Below, piece after piece: positions 40,938 to 52,055 of a stretch of 64,000 bases of DNA. The notes under the pieces were generated by a model. That model was given only the letters and a program-made list of their open reading frames with translations. It did not search any database and was not told where the DNA came from. Both the position numbers and the translations under genes were made by a program. This stretch comes from CAMLFJ01 sp035524955 (GTDB lineage: Bacteria > Methylomirabilota > Methylomirabilia > Rokubacteriales > CSP1-6): contig DATLFG010000105.1 of the NCBI GenBank assembly GCA_035524955.1, positions 62,001 through 126,000 on the forward strand. Reading direction: 5' to 3'. Position 1 is the stretch's first letter, and each line of letters begins with the position of its first letter.

Positions 40938-41974
40938 GCGGGGCGGCCCTCCAGCTCGCGTACCCGCTTCTCGAGGGCGCGGACCCGCCGGATCAGCTCG
41001 GGAAGCTGGCTCTCGCTCGCCCAGATGCGTCGCGTGTCGGCGACCGGTCGGCTCGGGAGCCCGCCCCAGACCTCTCCCGCCGGCACGTCGCTGGGCACGC
41101 CCGACTTGGCGGTGAGGATGGCCCCCGCCCCGATGGTCACGTGGTCGGCGACGCCCACCTGTCCGGCGAGCATGGCTCGATCGCCCACCCGAGAAGACCC
41201 GGCGATGCCCACCTGGGCGACCAGGATCACGTCCTCGCCGATGTCGCAGTTGTGGCCGATCTGGACCAGGTTGTCGATCTTGGCGCCGCGGCGGACCACC
41301 GTCTCGCCGAGAGTGGCGCGGTCGATAGTGGTGTTCGCCCCGATCTCCACGTCGTCGTCGATGCGGAGCCCGCCCACCTGCGGGATCTTGCGGTGGCCGC
41401 GCCCGTCGAACGCGTAGCCGAAGCCGTCGGCTCCCAGCACCGCCCCGGCATGGACGATGACCCGGTCGCCGATGCGGACGCCCTCGCGCACCACCACCCG
41501 GGGATGGAGGCGGACATCCTCCCCGAGCACGGCCCCGGCGCCCACGAACGACAGCGCCCCCACCCGGCTGCGCGCGCCAACCACCGCCCCCGCCTCCACG
41601 ACCGCCAGCGGGCCGACCGACGCGGTCCGGTCGATCCGCGCGCCCTCCGCCACGCAGGCGGCCGGGTGGGCGCCGGGCGGGGTCGGCGCCTCGGGATGGA
41701 AGAGCTCGAGCAGGGCGATCAGGGCCTGCTGGGGGTGATCGACCCGCAGGAGGGCGCCGGGCAGGCCGGCCACGTCGCGGGCGACCACGAACGCCCCGGC
41801 GCGGCTGGCTTCCGCCTGCTTGAGGTACTTCCGGTCGGTGAGGAAGGAGACGTGCCCGGGGCCGGCCGTCTCGAGCGGGGCCACCCCGGTCACCAGGTGG
41901 GCCGCGTCACCCACGAGCGACGCCCCGAGCGCGTCGGCGAGCCGGCCGAGCGTGAACGAGGGGCCGTCGCTCAC
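40934..41974 (-). CDS. lpxD: UDP-3-O-acylglucosamine N-acyltransferase
   Basis: A 346-residue trimeric enzyme adding the N-linked acyl chain in lipid A synthesis. A uridine-binding N-domain (1-100, with HVSFLTDRKYLKQAE) precedes the hexapeptide beta-helix (about 105-315) carrying GADGFGYAFDGRGHRKIPQ and the catalytic His in NLVQIGHNCDIGED. A C-terminal coiled helix ends the protein. The GTG at 41974 directly abuts the skp stop. The order bamA-skp-lpxD is standard. Confidence 0.96.
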   Translation of the reverse strand: MSDGPSFTLGRLADALGASLVGDAAHLVTGVAPLETAGPGHVSFLTDRKYLKQAEASRAGAFVVARDVAGLPGALLRVDHPQQALIALLELFHPEAPTPPGAHPAACVAEGARIDRTASVGPLAVVEAGAVVGARSRVGALSFVGAGAVLGEDVRLHPRVVVREGVRIGDRVIVHAGAVLGADGFGYAFDGRGHRKIPQVGGLRIDDDVEIGANTTIDRATLGETVVRRGAKIDNLVQIGHNCDIGEDVILVAQVGIAGSSRVGDRAMLAGQVGVADHVTIGAGAILTAKSGVPSDVPAGEVWGGLPSRPVADTRRIWASESQLPELIRRVRALEKRVRELEGRPA

Positions 41975-42541
41975 TTACTTCGTGGCCTTCTTGGTCTGGT
42001 CGTCGTAGGCTCTGAGGACTTCGTCGGTGATGTCGGCGTCGCCCGAGTTGTAGAGGACGCCCGCGCGCTGCCGCTCGAGGACGATCGCGAAGCCGCGGTC
42101 CTTGCCCAGACGCTGGATCAGGCCCGCCACGTCCTGGAGCACCTTCTGGAGCAGGGCGTCCTCCTTCTTCTGCAGCTGCGCCTGGAGGTCGTCCACGAGC
42201 CGGCGCACGTCCCGGACCTTGCGCTCCATCGCGTCCTGCTTCTCGCGGCGCGCGTCGGCGGAGAGGAGCTGGCCCTTCTTCTCCAGCTCGTCGCGCATCT
42301 TCTCCAGCTCGGTCTTGTGTCCGTCGAGCTGACGCTGCATCGTCGCCTTGTCCTTCTCGAGCTGCTCGCGCGCGGCCGCACCCGCCACCGAGCGCGCGAG
42401 GATCCGCTGGACGTCCACGATGGCCACCCGCCCGTTCGAGGTCGCCGCGGGCGCCTGGGCTTGCGCCCAGGCCGCTCCCCCGCCGCCCATCACGAGGGCC
42501 AGCCCGGTGGCCGTCCACCATACTGCGGTGCGTCGCATCAT
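41975..42541 (-). CDS. skp: periplasmic chaperone OmpH/Skp
   Basis: A 188-residue secreted protein. The signal peptide (about 1-27) ends in an AWAQA-type site. The mature part starts RVAIVDVQRILARS, the Skp signature, and continues as a long coiled coil (about 55-140) that forms the tentacles of the trimer. Skp carries unfolded outer-membrane proteins to the Bam complex. It lies 14 bases after bamA. The ATG at 42541 follows GAGGAGG. Confidence 0.92.
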   Translation of the reverse strand: MMRRTAVWWTATGLALVMGGGGAAWAQAQAPAATSNGRVAIVDVQRILARSVAGAAAREQLEKDKATMQRQLDGHKTELEKMRDELEKKGQLLSADARREKQDAMERKVRDVRRLVDDLQAQLQKKEDALLQKVLQDVAGLIQRLGKDRGFAIVLERQRAGVLYNSGDADITDEVLRAYDDQTKKATK

Positions 42542-42555
42542 TGCCTCCTCCTCAG

Positions 42556-44832
42556 CTAGAACGAGGAGCCCGCCGAGAAGTTAAAGCTCCCGAGGCTCTC
42601 GCCCTTCTTTCTATCGAGTTTGATCCCATAGTCCACCCGGAGGGGGCCGAACGGCGAATTCCATCGGAAGCCCGCCCCCACCCCGTGCCGCAGCTCCGAG
42701 AGATCGATCTTGCTGCCGCCCGCAATGTCGGGGCCCCACACGTTGCCTACATCGTAGAAGATGGCGGCCTTGATGCCGAAGAAAAGCGGAATCTGGTATT
42801 CGACGGTGCCCAGGAGCTCGGAGTTGCCTCCGATCCGGGTCCCGGAGCCGTCACGGGGAGAGACCTGCAGCGACTTGAACTGCCGGAGGGAGTTGGAGCC
42901 GCCCAGGTAGAAGCGCTCGAACAGCGGCACCGGGTCCTTGTCCCAGCCGACCGCGTAGCCGCCCATGAGACGGAAGCTCAGCACGTGATTCAGCCAGGGC
43001 GTCGGCTGGAAGTAGCTCGTGGTGACCACGCTCCGGACGAAACGCCCGCCGAACCCCACCCCCGCGAAGTCGACGGCGATCGAAGCGGTGCTGCCCCGCG
43101 TCGGGTCGAAGATGTTGTCGCGCGTGTCGCGGCTGAGGGTCAGCCCGACGAGGGACGTGAGGTGGGTGCCCTCCTGGGAGATCAGTTCCGGGCTGCCGAG
43201 CTCGCTCACGTCGCTGATGCGATCCCGGCTCACCCGGTAGATCGCGTTCCAGCGGGAGTACTCCCCGATGGGATGGCCGAGCCGGATGTCGCCGCCCAGC
43301 GACTCGACCGTGTAGTCGGGCAGCAGGCGCCGGGTGTTGAAGAGGTCGAAGCCGGCCGCGAGGGGCCGATCGAAGAGCCAGGGTTCGGTGAACCCGATGG
43401 TGCCGGTTTGGATGTTCTCGCCGCCGCGCAGGCGGAGGAACACCTCCCAGCCCTTGCCCAGGAAGTTGCGCTGCGAGAGGTCGAGGGTGCCGAGGACGCC
43501 GTCCTGGGAGCTGTAGCCGCCGCCGATCGAGAAGAGGCCGGTGGGCTTCTCGGTCACGTCGATGTTGACGATGACCTTGTCCTTGGCCGACCCGGGAGCG
43601 GTCTTGGCCTCGACCTTGTCGAAGTAGTTGAGGTTGGTCAGCCGCTGCTTGGCCCGCGCCAGCTTCTGGCTCGTGAAGAGGTCGCCCTCGGCCATCGGGA
43701 TTTCGCGGCGCAGGATCTTCTCCTCGCTGCGGGTGTTGCCCGCGATGTTGATGCGCTCCACGTAGGTCTCGGGGCCCTCCACGATCTCGAACACGATGTT
43801 GACGAGCCGGTTGGGGATGTCCTGCATCGTATTGGGGCTGACGTCGGCGGAGGCGCGCCCGATGGCGCTGTAGAGCTCGACGACCCCGGTGACGCTGTCC
43901 CGGAGCTTGCTCCGGGCGAAGACGTCGCCCGACTTGAGCTGGATGCGCTTGCGGATCTCCTCCTGCGGGAGGAGCGAGTTGCCGGTGACGTCCACCCCGC
44001 CGACCTTGAACCGCGGCCCTTCCACCACCACGATGCGGACGGTGGCCCGGGCCTTCTCCCGGTCCACGTCGATCTCCGACTTCTCGACCCGCGCCTGCAC
44101 GTAGCCGTGATCGTTGTAGAGCTGGATGATGCGGTCGACGTCGTCGTCGAGGCGCTGCCGCTGGACCGTCCCCCGCAGGACGTAGAACTCCCGCTCCTGG
44201 GTTTCCATCGCGGTCCGGACCTGCGTGGGGGTGAGCCCCTGGGTCCCCTCGATCGCGATCTGCTCGATGGTGATTCGGCGCCCTTCCGCGATCTTGAAGG
44301 TGACGGTGACGTCGCCGTCCGCGAGCTTCTCGACCTCCGGGGTGATGCCGACCTCGAAGTAGCCCTCCTGCTCGTAGAACTCCTTGAGCCCGTCGGCGGC
44401 GCGGTTGACCTCGACCGGGTTGTACACGGTGCCCAGCTTGAGGTCGATCTTCTCGAGGAGAGTGGCCGCGTCCTTCTTCTTGTTCCCCGAGAAGAGGACG
44501 TCCCGGACGAAGGGCCGCTCGGTCACCACGTAGGTCAGCTTGACGCCGCCCTCGAAGTCCTCCACCCGGACCTGGACGTCGTCGAAGAAGCCGAGCGAGA
44601 AGATCGCGCGGATGTCCTCGGCGGTGCGGTTGGCCACGAACGGGCTGCCGATCTTGAGGCCCACCCGGCCCAGGATCACCGCCTCCTGGACCCGGCGGTT
44701 ACCCTGGACCGCGATCTCCTTGACGAGGATGGGTCGCTCGGGGGTGGTGGGGGCCTGCGCGAGCGCCGGGAGGGGCCCCAGCAGCAGGGCAAAAAAAATG
44801 GAGAGAGCGCATCTCCCCCGGGCGGTAATCAA
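42556..44832 (-). CDS. bamA: outer membrane protein assembly factor BamA
   Basis: A 758-residue Omp85 protein. A signal peptide (about 1-26, ending ALAQA) is followed by POTRA domains (about 30-410) and a 16-stranded barrel ending in Phe758. It folds proteins into the outer membrane. The lid-loop motif normally VRGF/Y is LRQF (residues 649-652), replacing a near-invariant Gly with Gln. The start is TTG at 44832 with a weak ribosome site. A run of eight T lies in the signal-peptide codons. The bamA-skp-lpxD order is conserved. Confidence 0.96.
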   Translation of the reverse strand: MITARGRCALSIFFALLLGPLPALAQAPTTPERPILVKEIAVQGNRRVQEAVILGRVGLKIGSPFVANRTAEDIRAIFSLGFFDDVQVRVEDFEGGVKLTYVVTERPFVRDVLFSGNKKKDAATLLEKIDLKLGTVYNPVEVNRAADGLKEFYEQEGYFEVGITPEVEKLADGDVTVTFKIAEGRRITIEQIAIEGTQGLTPTQVRTAMETQEREFYVLRGTVQRQRLDDDVDRIIQLYNDHGYVQARVEKSEIDVDREKARATVRIVVVEGPRFKVGGVDVTGNSLLPQEEIRKRIQLKSGDVFARSKLRDSVTGVVELYSAIGRASADVSPNTMQDIPNRLVNIVFEIVEGPETYVERINIAGNTRSEEKILRREIPMAEGDLFTSQKLARAKQRLTNLNYFDKVEAKTAPGSAKDKVIVNIDVTEKPTGLFSIGGGYSSQDGVLGTLDLSQRNFLGKGWEVFLRLRGGENIQTGTIGFTEPWLFDRPLAAGFDLFNTRRLLPDYTVESLGGDIRLGHPIGEYSRWNAIYRVSRDRISDVSELGSPELISQEGTHLTSLVGLTLSRDTRDNIFDPTRGSTASIAVDFAGVGFGGRFVRSVVTTSYFQPTPWLNHVLSFRLMGGYAVGWDKDPVPLFERFYLGGSNSLRQFKSLQVSPRDGSGTRIGGNSELLGTVEYQIPLFFGIKAAIFYDVGNVWGPDIAGGSKIDLSELRHGVGAGFRWNSPFGPLRVDYGIKLDRKKGESLGSFNFSAGSSF

Positions 44833-44856
44833 GGACGTGAGTTCGTGTGCCTGGGT

Positions 44857-47304
<2,448 letters not shown>

Positions 47305-47390
47305 TGTGGGTGACCTCGCGCCTTTCTGACTTCGGGTTACGGCTCGCCGGGGGCCCCGACTTCACCCCGATGCTCCCTAAACCTGCGATG

Positions 47391-47396
47391 AGTATA
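47391..47396 (-). promoter_or_regulatory. possible -10 box of clpC
   Basis: The minus strand TATACT in the 171-base lolD-clpC gap is a good -10 hexamer, but no matching -35 box, CIRCE repeat or sigma-32 sequence is seen. The rest of this gap has no other recognisable feature. Confidence 0.3.
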
Positions 47397-47475
47397 TGCC
47401 TTCCGGCGGCGCAGGCCTAGCCCTTTCTTGTGACGCTGCTGGTCCTCTGCCCGTAACCCCTTGAAACTCGTGCAC

Positions 47476-48159
47476 TCATGGCCAGGGCACCGCCCGACCG
47501 TCCACCAGCCGGTAGCCCCGGTCCGCCTTCCGGGCCAGTTCGTGATTGTGTGTGGCGATCACGAACGCCAGGTGCCGTTCCGCCTGCAGGCGCAGGAAGA
47601 GGTCCCAAATGACCTCGCTCGTCTTCGGATCCAGGTTGCCGGTGGGCTCGTCCGCGAGGATGAGCCGCGGCCGGCCGACCAGCGCGCGCGCGATCGCCAC
47701 GCGCTGCTGCTCGCCCCCGGACAGCTCGCCGGGCCGGTGCCCCTGCCGGTCGCCGAGCCCGACCTCGTGCAGCGCCGCCGCCGCGCGCTCGCGGGCTTCC
47801 GGCACGCTGGCCCGCTGCAGCAGGGCCGGGAGCATGGCGTTCTCGATCGCGGTCATCTCGCCGAGCAGGTTGTAGAACTGGAAGATGAAGCCGACCTCGG
47901 TGCGGCGCAGCCGGGCCAGGGCCGCGTCCGTCCGAGCCGACACGTCCTCGCCGTCGAAGAGAACGCGCCCGCCGGTCGGCCGGTCGAGCGTCCCCAGCAG
48001 GTGCAGCAGGGTGGACTTCCCCACCCCGGAGGCGCCGATGACCGCGACGCTCTCGCCCGCGTTCACGGTCATGCTCACCCCGCGAAGGACGCGGACCGGC
48101 TCCGGCCCGATGCGGTACTCACGCTCCAGCTCCTCCGCCACGACGAGGGGCTCACTCAT
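47476..48159 (-). CDS. lolD: lipoprotein-releasing ABC transporter ATPase LolD
   Basis: A 227-residue ABC ATPase. Walker A is GASGVGKST (about 43-51), the signature is LSGGEQQRVAIARAL, Walker B is LILADEPTGNLD, and the switch His is in ATHNHE. It powers release of outer-membrane lipoproteins from the inner membrane with the adjacent LolC/E protein. The ATG at 48159 overlaps that gene by eight bases. Confidence 0.94.
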   Translation of the reverse strand: MSEPLVVAEELEREYRIGPEPVRVLRGVSMTVNAGESVAVIGASGVGKSTLLHLLGTLDRPTGGRVLFDGEDVSARTDAALARLRRTEVGFIFQFYNLLGEMTAIENAMLPALLQRASVPEARERAAAALHEVGLGDRQGHRPGELSGGEQQRVAIARALVGRPRLILADEPTGNLDPKTSEVIWDLFLRLQAERHLAFVIATHNHELARKADRGYRLVDGRAVPWP

Positions 48160-49390
48160 AGCGGAGGACTTCGATCGGATCCAGGCGCGCGGCCCGGCGG
48201 GCCGGCGACAGGGTCGCGAGGAACGAGATGACGAGGGTGGAGCACACGATCATCGCGAAGTCCCAGCCGGTGAGCTTCATCGGCAGGTAGCTGATCTGAT
48301 AGACGTCACCGGCCAGCCGGATGATCTTGTAGGTGTTCTGGACCCAGATCAGCAGCAGCCCGAAGGCGCTGCCCGCCACGGTGCCCGCCACCCCGATCAG
48401 CATCCCGGCCACCAGGAACACGGCCCCGATGCTCCCCGCCCCGGCCCCCATCGCCTTGAGGATGCCGATCTCCTTGCGCTTCTCGGCCACCAGCAGGACC
48501 AGGTGGCCGATGATGGCGAAGGCGGCCACCAGGACGATGATCGTGACGATGACGAAGAGGGCCAGCTTCTCGAGCTGGAGCGCCGCGAACAGGTTGCGGT
48601 TCATGTCCATCCAGTCCCGGATCCAGTAGGCGCCCTTGAGGCGGGCCGCGAGCGCCCGCCCGACCTCTTTGGCGTGGAAGGGATCCGCGAGCTTCACCTC
48701 CACGCCCGTCACGCGGTCGCCCAGGCCCGCGAACTCCTGGGCCGAGGCCAAGGACGTGTAGGCGAGCGAGGCGTCGTACTCGTACATCCCGACCTCGACG
48801 TAGCCGGCCACCAGGAACCGCCGCATCTTGGGCACGAGCCCCACCGCGGTCATGGCGCCCTGAGGGGAGATCACCGTGACGTGATCGCCCGGCGCGACCC
48901 CGAGGCTCCGCGCCAGCTCGCGGCCCAGGAGCAGCGCGGGCTCCGATCCCGTGAGCAGCGGCTCGACGCTGCCGAAGCGGACCTGCGAAGCGATCGCACC
49001 TCGCACCGCCGGGGTGGCGAGGTCCACGCCGCGCAGGAGCCCGCCGGTGGCGCCCCCGCTCGGCGAGGTGAACAGGGCCTGCTGGAGCACGAACGGGGTG
49101 GCCGAGACGACGCCGGGCACCGGGGCCACGCGCTCGGCGAGGGCGCCGGCATCGGCGACCCCGCGCCCGCCCGCTTCCATGATCAGCACGTGCGGGTTGG
49201 CCGAGATGATCTTGTCCCGGATGCCGTCTTGGAAGCCGGTCATCACCGCCAGCACCACGATGAGCGCGCTCACTCCGAGGAAGACGCCCCCGATGCCGAT
49301 CCAGACGAAGAGCGAGAGGTTGGTCCGGTGCCCCCGCGCCCGCAGGTAGCGGAGCCCGAGGAACACCTCGAAGGGCATGCGCCGCAGCAT
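48152..49390 (-). CDS. lolC: lipoprotein-releasing ABC transporter permease LolC/E
   Basis: A 412-residue inner-membrane protein with the MacB/FtsX fold. TM1 is about 25-48 (with ALIVVLAVMTGFQDGIRDKI), a periplasmic domain spans about 50-265, and three more helices lie in the C-terminal third. The ending RRAARLDPIEVLRYE is the standard cytoplasmic coupling tail. Only one such gene is present, so the transporter may use a LolF-like homodimer. The ATG at 49390 shares a base with the lysS TGA. Confidence 0.92.
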   Translation of the reverse strand: MLRRMPFEVFLGLRYLRARGHRTNLSLFVWIGIGGVFLGVSALIVVLAVMTGFQDGIRDKIISANPHVLIMEAGGRGVADAGALAERVAPVPGVVSATPFVLQQALFTSPSGGATGGLLRGVDLATPAVRGAIASQVRFGSVEPLLTGSEPALLLGRELARSLGVAPGDHVTVISPQGAMTAVGLVPKMRRFLVAGYVEVGMYEYDASLAYTSLASAQEFAGLGDRVTGVEVKLADPFHAKEVGRALAARLKGAYWIRDWMDMNRNLFAALQLEKLALFVIVTIIVLVAAFAIIGHLVLLVAEKRKEIGILKAMGAGAGSIGAVFLVAGMLIGVAGTVAGSAFGLLLIWVQNTYKIIRLAGDVYQISYLPMKLTGWDFAMIVCSTLVISFLATLSPARRAARLDPIEVLRYE

Positions 49391-50937
49391 CAGGCGCCGG
49401 GTTCCTCGTCGCCGCCACGCTCGGGCCGGAGGTGCGGGAAGAGGATCACGTCCCGGATGGACGCGGCGTCCGTGAACAGCATGGCGAGCCGGTCGATGCC
49501 GATGCCCTCCCCCGCGGTGGGGGGCAGGCCGTACTCCAGCGCGCGCACGAAGTCCTCGTCCATCCAGTGCGCCTCCTCGTCGCCGCGCTCGCGCTCCTTC
49601 GCCTGCTCCTCGAAGCGCCGGCGCTGGTCGATCGGGTCGTTGAGCTCGGAGTAGGCGTTGGCGATCTCGCGCCGGCAGATGTAGAGCTCGAAGCGGTCCA
49701 CCAGCCGCGGCTGCCCCTGCTTCTGCTTGGAAAGTGGCGACAGCTCGATCGGGAAGTCCACCACGAAGGTGGGCTGCACCAGCGTGGGCTCGACGAGCGT
49801 GTCGAAGATCTCCTTCCACACCGCGACCGGGCCATGCTCGCCGCGGAGCACGGCCTGGGTCTTGCGATCGGTCGCGAACCCGCCGCGGCGCGTCGCCGCC
49901 TCCCCGAGCGCGCGCGCGTCGGTCTCGGGCGTGACCGGGCAGCCGATCGCCTCGCCGAGCCCCTCGAAGAACGACAGCCGCCGCCACGGCGGGGTGAGAC
50001 GGAGCGCCTCGCCCTGGTACGTGAGCTCGTCCCGGCCCAGCAGGGTCTGGCCGAGGTGGACGAAGAGCTCCTCGGTGAGCTGCATGAGGTCCTGGTAGTC
50101 GGCGTAGGCCTGGTAGAACTCCAGCATCGTGAACTCGGGGTTGTGCTGGGTCGACACCCCTTCGTTCCGGAAGTTGCGGTTGATCTCGTACACGCGTTCG
50201 AGGCCGCCCACCACGAGGCGCTTGAGATAGAGCTCGGGGGCGATGCGCAGGTAGAGCGGCATGTCGAGCGCGTTGTGGTGCGTGACGAACGGCTTGGCGG
50301 CGGCGCCCCCCGGGATCGGCTGCATCATGGGCGTCTCCACCTCGAGGAAGCCGCGCGTGTCGAAGAAGGCGCGCATCGCCGCGATGAGGCGGCTCTTCAT
50401 CACGAAGGCCTCGCGGACCTGGGGATTGACGATCAGGTCCACGTAGCGCTGCCGGTAGCGCGTCTCCACGTCCTTGAGGCCGTGCCACTTCTCGGGCAGC
50501 GGGCGCAGGGCCTTGGCGAGGAACTCGAATTGCTTCACCGCCACCGTCAGCTCGTTGGTGCGGGTACGGAAGAGCTCGCCGGTGACCCCGATGAAGTCGC
50601 CGACGTCGAGATCCACGAAGGCGCGGTAGGCGTCGCCCAGCACGTCGGCGCGGGCGTAGAGCTGGATCTGGCCCGACTGGTCGCGCAGCACCGCGAAACA
50701 GGTCTTGCCGTGGTGGCGCATCGCCATCACGCGGCCGGCCAGCGCACCCGCCCCCGCGCCCTGCAGGGCGGCCTCGTCCGCGTCCTTGAAGCGCGCCTGC
50801 AGCGTGCCCGCCCAGTGCGTGACCGGGAAGCGCGCGCCGAAGGGGTTCACCCCGCGGGCCCGCCAGGTCTCGAGCTTCTCGCGGCGGTGGCGCATCTGCT
50901 CGTTGGCGTCGGGCGGCAGGCCGGGCGACGTGGTCAT
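49390..50937 (-). CDS. lysS: lysyl-tRNA synthetase, class II
   Basis: A 515-residue synthetase. An OB-fold anticodon-binding domain (about 60-165) precedes the class II core. Motif 1 lies near GFLEVETPMMQP, motif 2 in EINRNFRNEGVSTQHNPEFT, and motif 3 in GIGIDRLAMLF. It charges tRNA-Lys. It lies 10 bases after prfB, the usual neighbour of lysS, and leads into lolC with a TGATG overlap. Confidence 0.97.
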   Translation of the reverse strand: MTTSPGLPPDANEQMRHRREKLETWRARGVNPFGARFPVTHWAGTLQARFKDADEAALQGAGAGALAGRVMAMRHHGKTCFAVLRDQSGQIQLYARADVLGDAYRAFVDLDVGDFIGVTGELFRTRTNELTVAVKQFEFLAKALRPLPEKWHGLKDVETRYRQRYVDLIVNPQVREAFVMKSRLIAAMRAFFDTRGFLEVETPMMQPIPGGAAAKPFVTHHNALDMPLYLRIAPELYLKRLVVGGLERVYEINRNFRNEGVSTQHNPEFTMLEFYQAYADYQDLMQLTEELFVHLGQTLLGRDELTYQGEALRLTPPWRRLSFFEGLGEAIGCPVTPETDARALGEAATRRGGFATDRKTQAVLRGEHGPVAVWKEIFDTLVEPTLVQPTFVVDFPIELSPLSKQKQGQPRLVDRFELYICRREIANAYSELNDPIDQRRRFEEQAKERERGDEEAHWMDEDFVRALEYGLPPTAGEGIGIDRLAMLFTDAASIRDVILFPHLRPERGGDEEPGA

Positions 50938-50947
50938 GCGTGCGCGA

Positions 50948-52055
50948 TCACGCCGAGGGCGCGGGCCGGGCCATGGTGAGATAGGCGCGGATGAAAGGAT
51001 CGATCCCGCCGTCCATCACCGCTTCCACGTTGCCCACCTCGATCCCGGTCCGGTGATCCTTGATGATCTGGTAGGGCGCGAACGTGTACGTGCGGATCTG
51101 GCTGCCGAAGGCGATGTCCTTCTTCTCCCCGGTCAGGTCGGCCAGCTCCTGCTTCTGCTTCTGCTCGTAGATCTGGAACAGGCGCGACTTGAGGATGCGC
51201 ATGGCGGTGTCGCGGTTGCGAAGCTGCGAGCGCTCGTTCTGGCACGCCACCACGAGGCCGCTCGGCATGTGGGTGATGCGTACCGCGGAGTCCGCCGTGT
51301 TCACCCCCTGCCCGCCCGGTCCCGAGGAGCGGTAGACGTCCACCCGGAGGTCCTCGTCGCGGACGACGACCTCGACGTCCTCGACCTCCGGGATGACCGC
51401 CACGGAGGCGAAGGAGGTGTGCCGGCGCCGGGAGGCGTCGAACGGCGAGATCCGGATCAGTCGGTGCACGCCCGTCTCGCCCTTGAGATGCCCGTAGGTG
51501 TACTCCCCGCTCATCTCGATGGTGGCCGACTTGATGCCCGCCTCCTCCCCCGCGAGCAGGTCCACCACCTCGGCCTTGAAGCCGGCGCGCTCCGCCCAGC
51601 GCAGGTACATGCGCATGAGCATCTGGGCCCAGTCCTGGGACTCGGTGCCCCCCGCCCCCGGATGAATCGACAGGATGGCGTTCTTCTTGTCCTGGGGCCG
51701 CGAGAGGATGACCTTCAGCTCGAAGGTTTCCATCTCTTCCCCGATCTGCCTCAGGCCGTCCTGGATCTCCGCGGTCACGCTCTCGTCGCCGGCCTCGGTG
51801 GCCATCTCCCAGAGCAGCCGTGTCTCCTCCGCGCGTCCCGCCAGGTCCTTGAAGGTGGTGACGGTGCGCGCCAGCTCGGCACGCTCCTGCACGAGGGCCT
51901 GGGCCTTGCGGGTGTCTTCCCAGAAGCTGGGCGAGGACATCTCGGCGTCGATCAGGCCGAGGCGGGTCTCCTTGGCGGGGAGGTCAAAGATGGCCTCGGA
52001 GGTCGTCGAGCCGCTTGTCGAGCTCGACCACGTCGCGCTTGAGCTCGCCTAGCAT
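50948..52055 (-). CDS. prfB: peptide chain release factor 2, with programmed +1 frameshift
   Basis: Two frames make one protein of about 368 residues. The first frame runs from ATG 52055 for 23 codons (MLGELKRDVVELDKRLDDLR, then GHL) to an in-frame TGA at 51986-51984. The second starts at GAC 51985-51983 and runs to 50948. CTTTGAC at the junction is the classic RF2 shift site. GSGPGGQ-type peptidyl hydrolysis motif appears as SGPGGQGVNT, and SPF for stop recognition is in RISPFDASRRRH. RF2 terminates at UGA/UAA and controls its own level through the shift. Confidence 0.96.
51983..51996 (-). promoter_or_regulatory. programmed +1 frameshift site of prfB
   Basis: The minus strand reads CGAGGCCATCTTTGAC with the slippery CTT at 51989-51987, the TGA stop at 51986-51984 and a GAGG anti-ribosome-binding string just upstream. 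Slow UGA reading when RF2 is scarce allows CTT-tRNA to slip forward one base. Confidence 0.9.

Noticed and set aside
47305..47475. CIRCE or heat-shock promoter upstream of clpC
   Set aside because: No TTAGCACTC-N9-GAGTGCTAA inverted repeat is present, and the CTTGAAA-like string is on the plus strand, pointing away from clpC.
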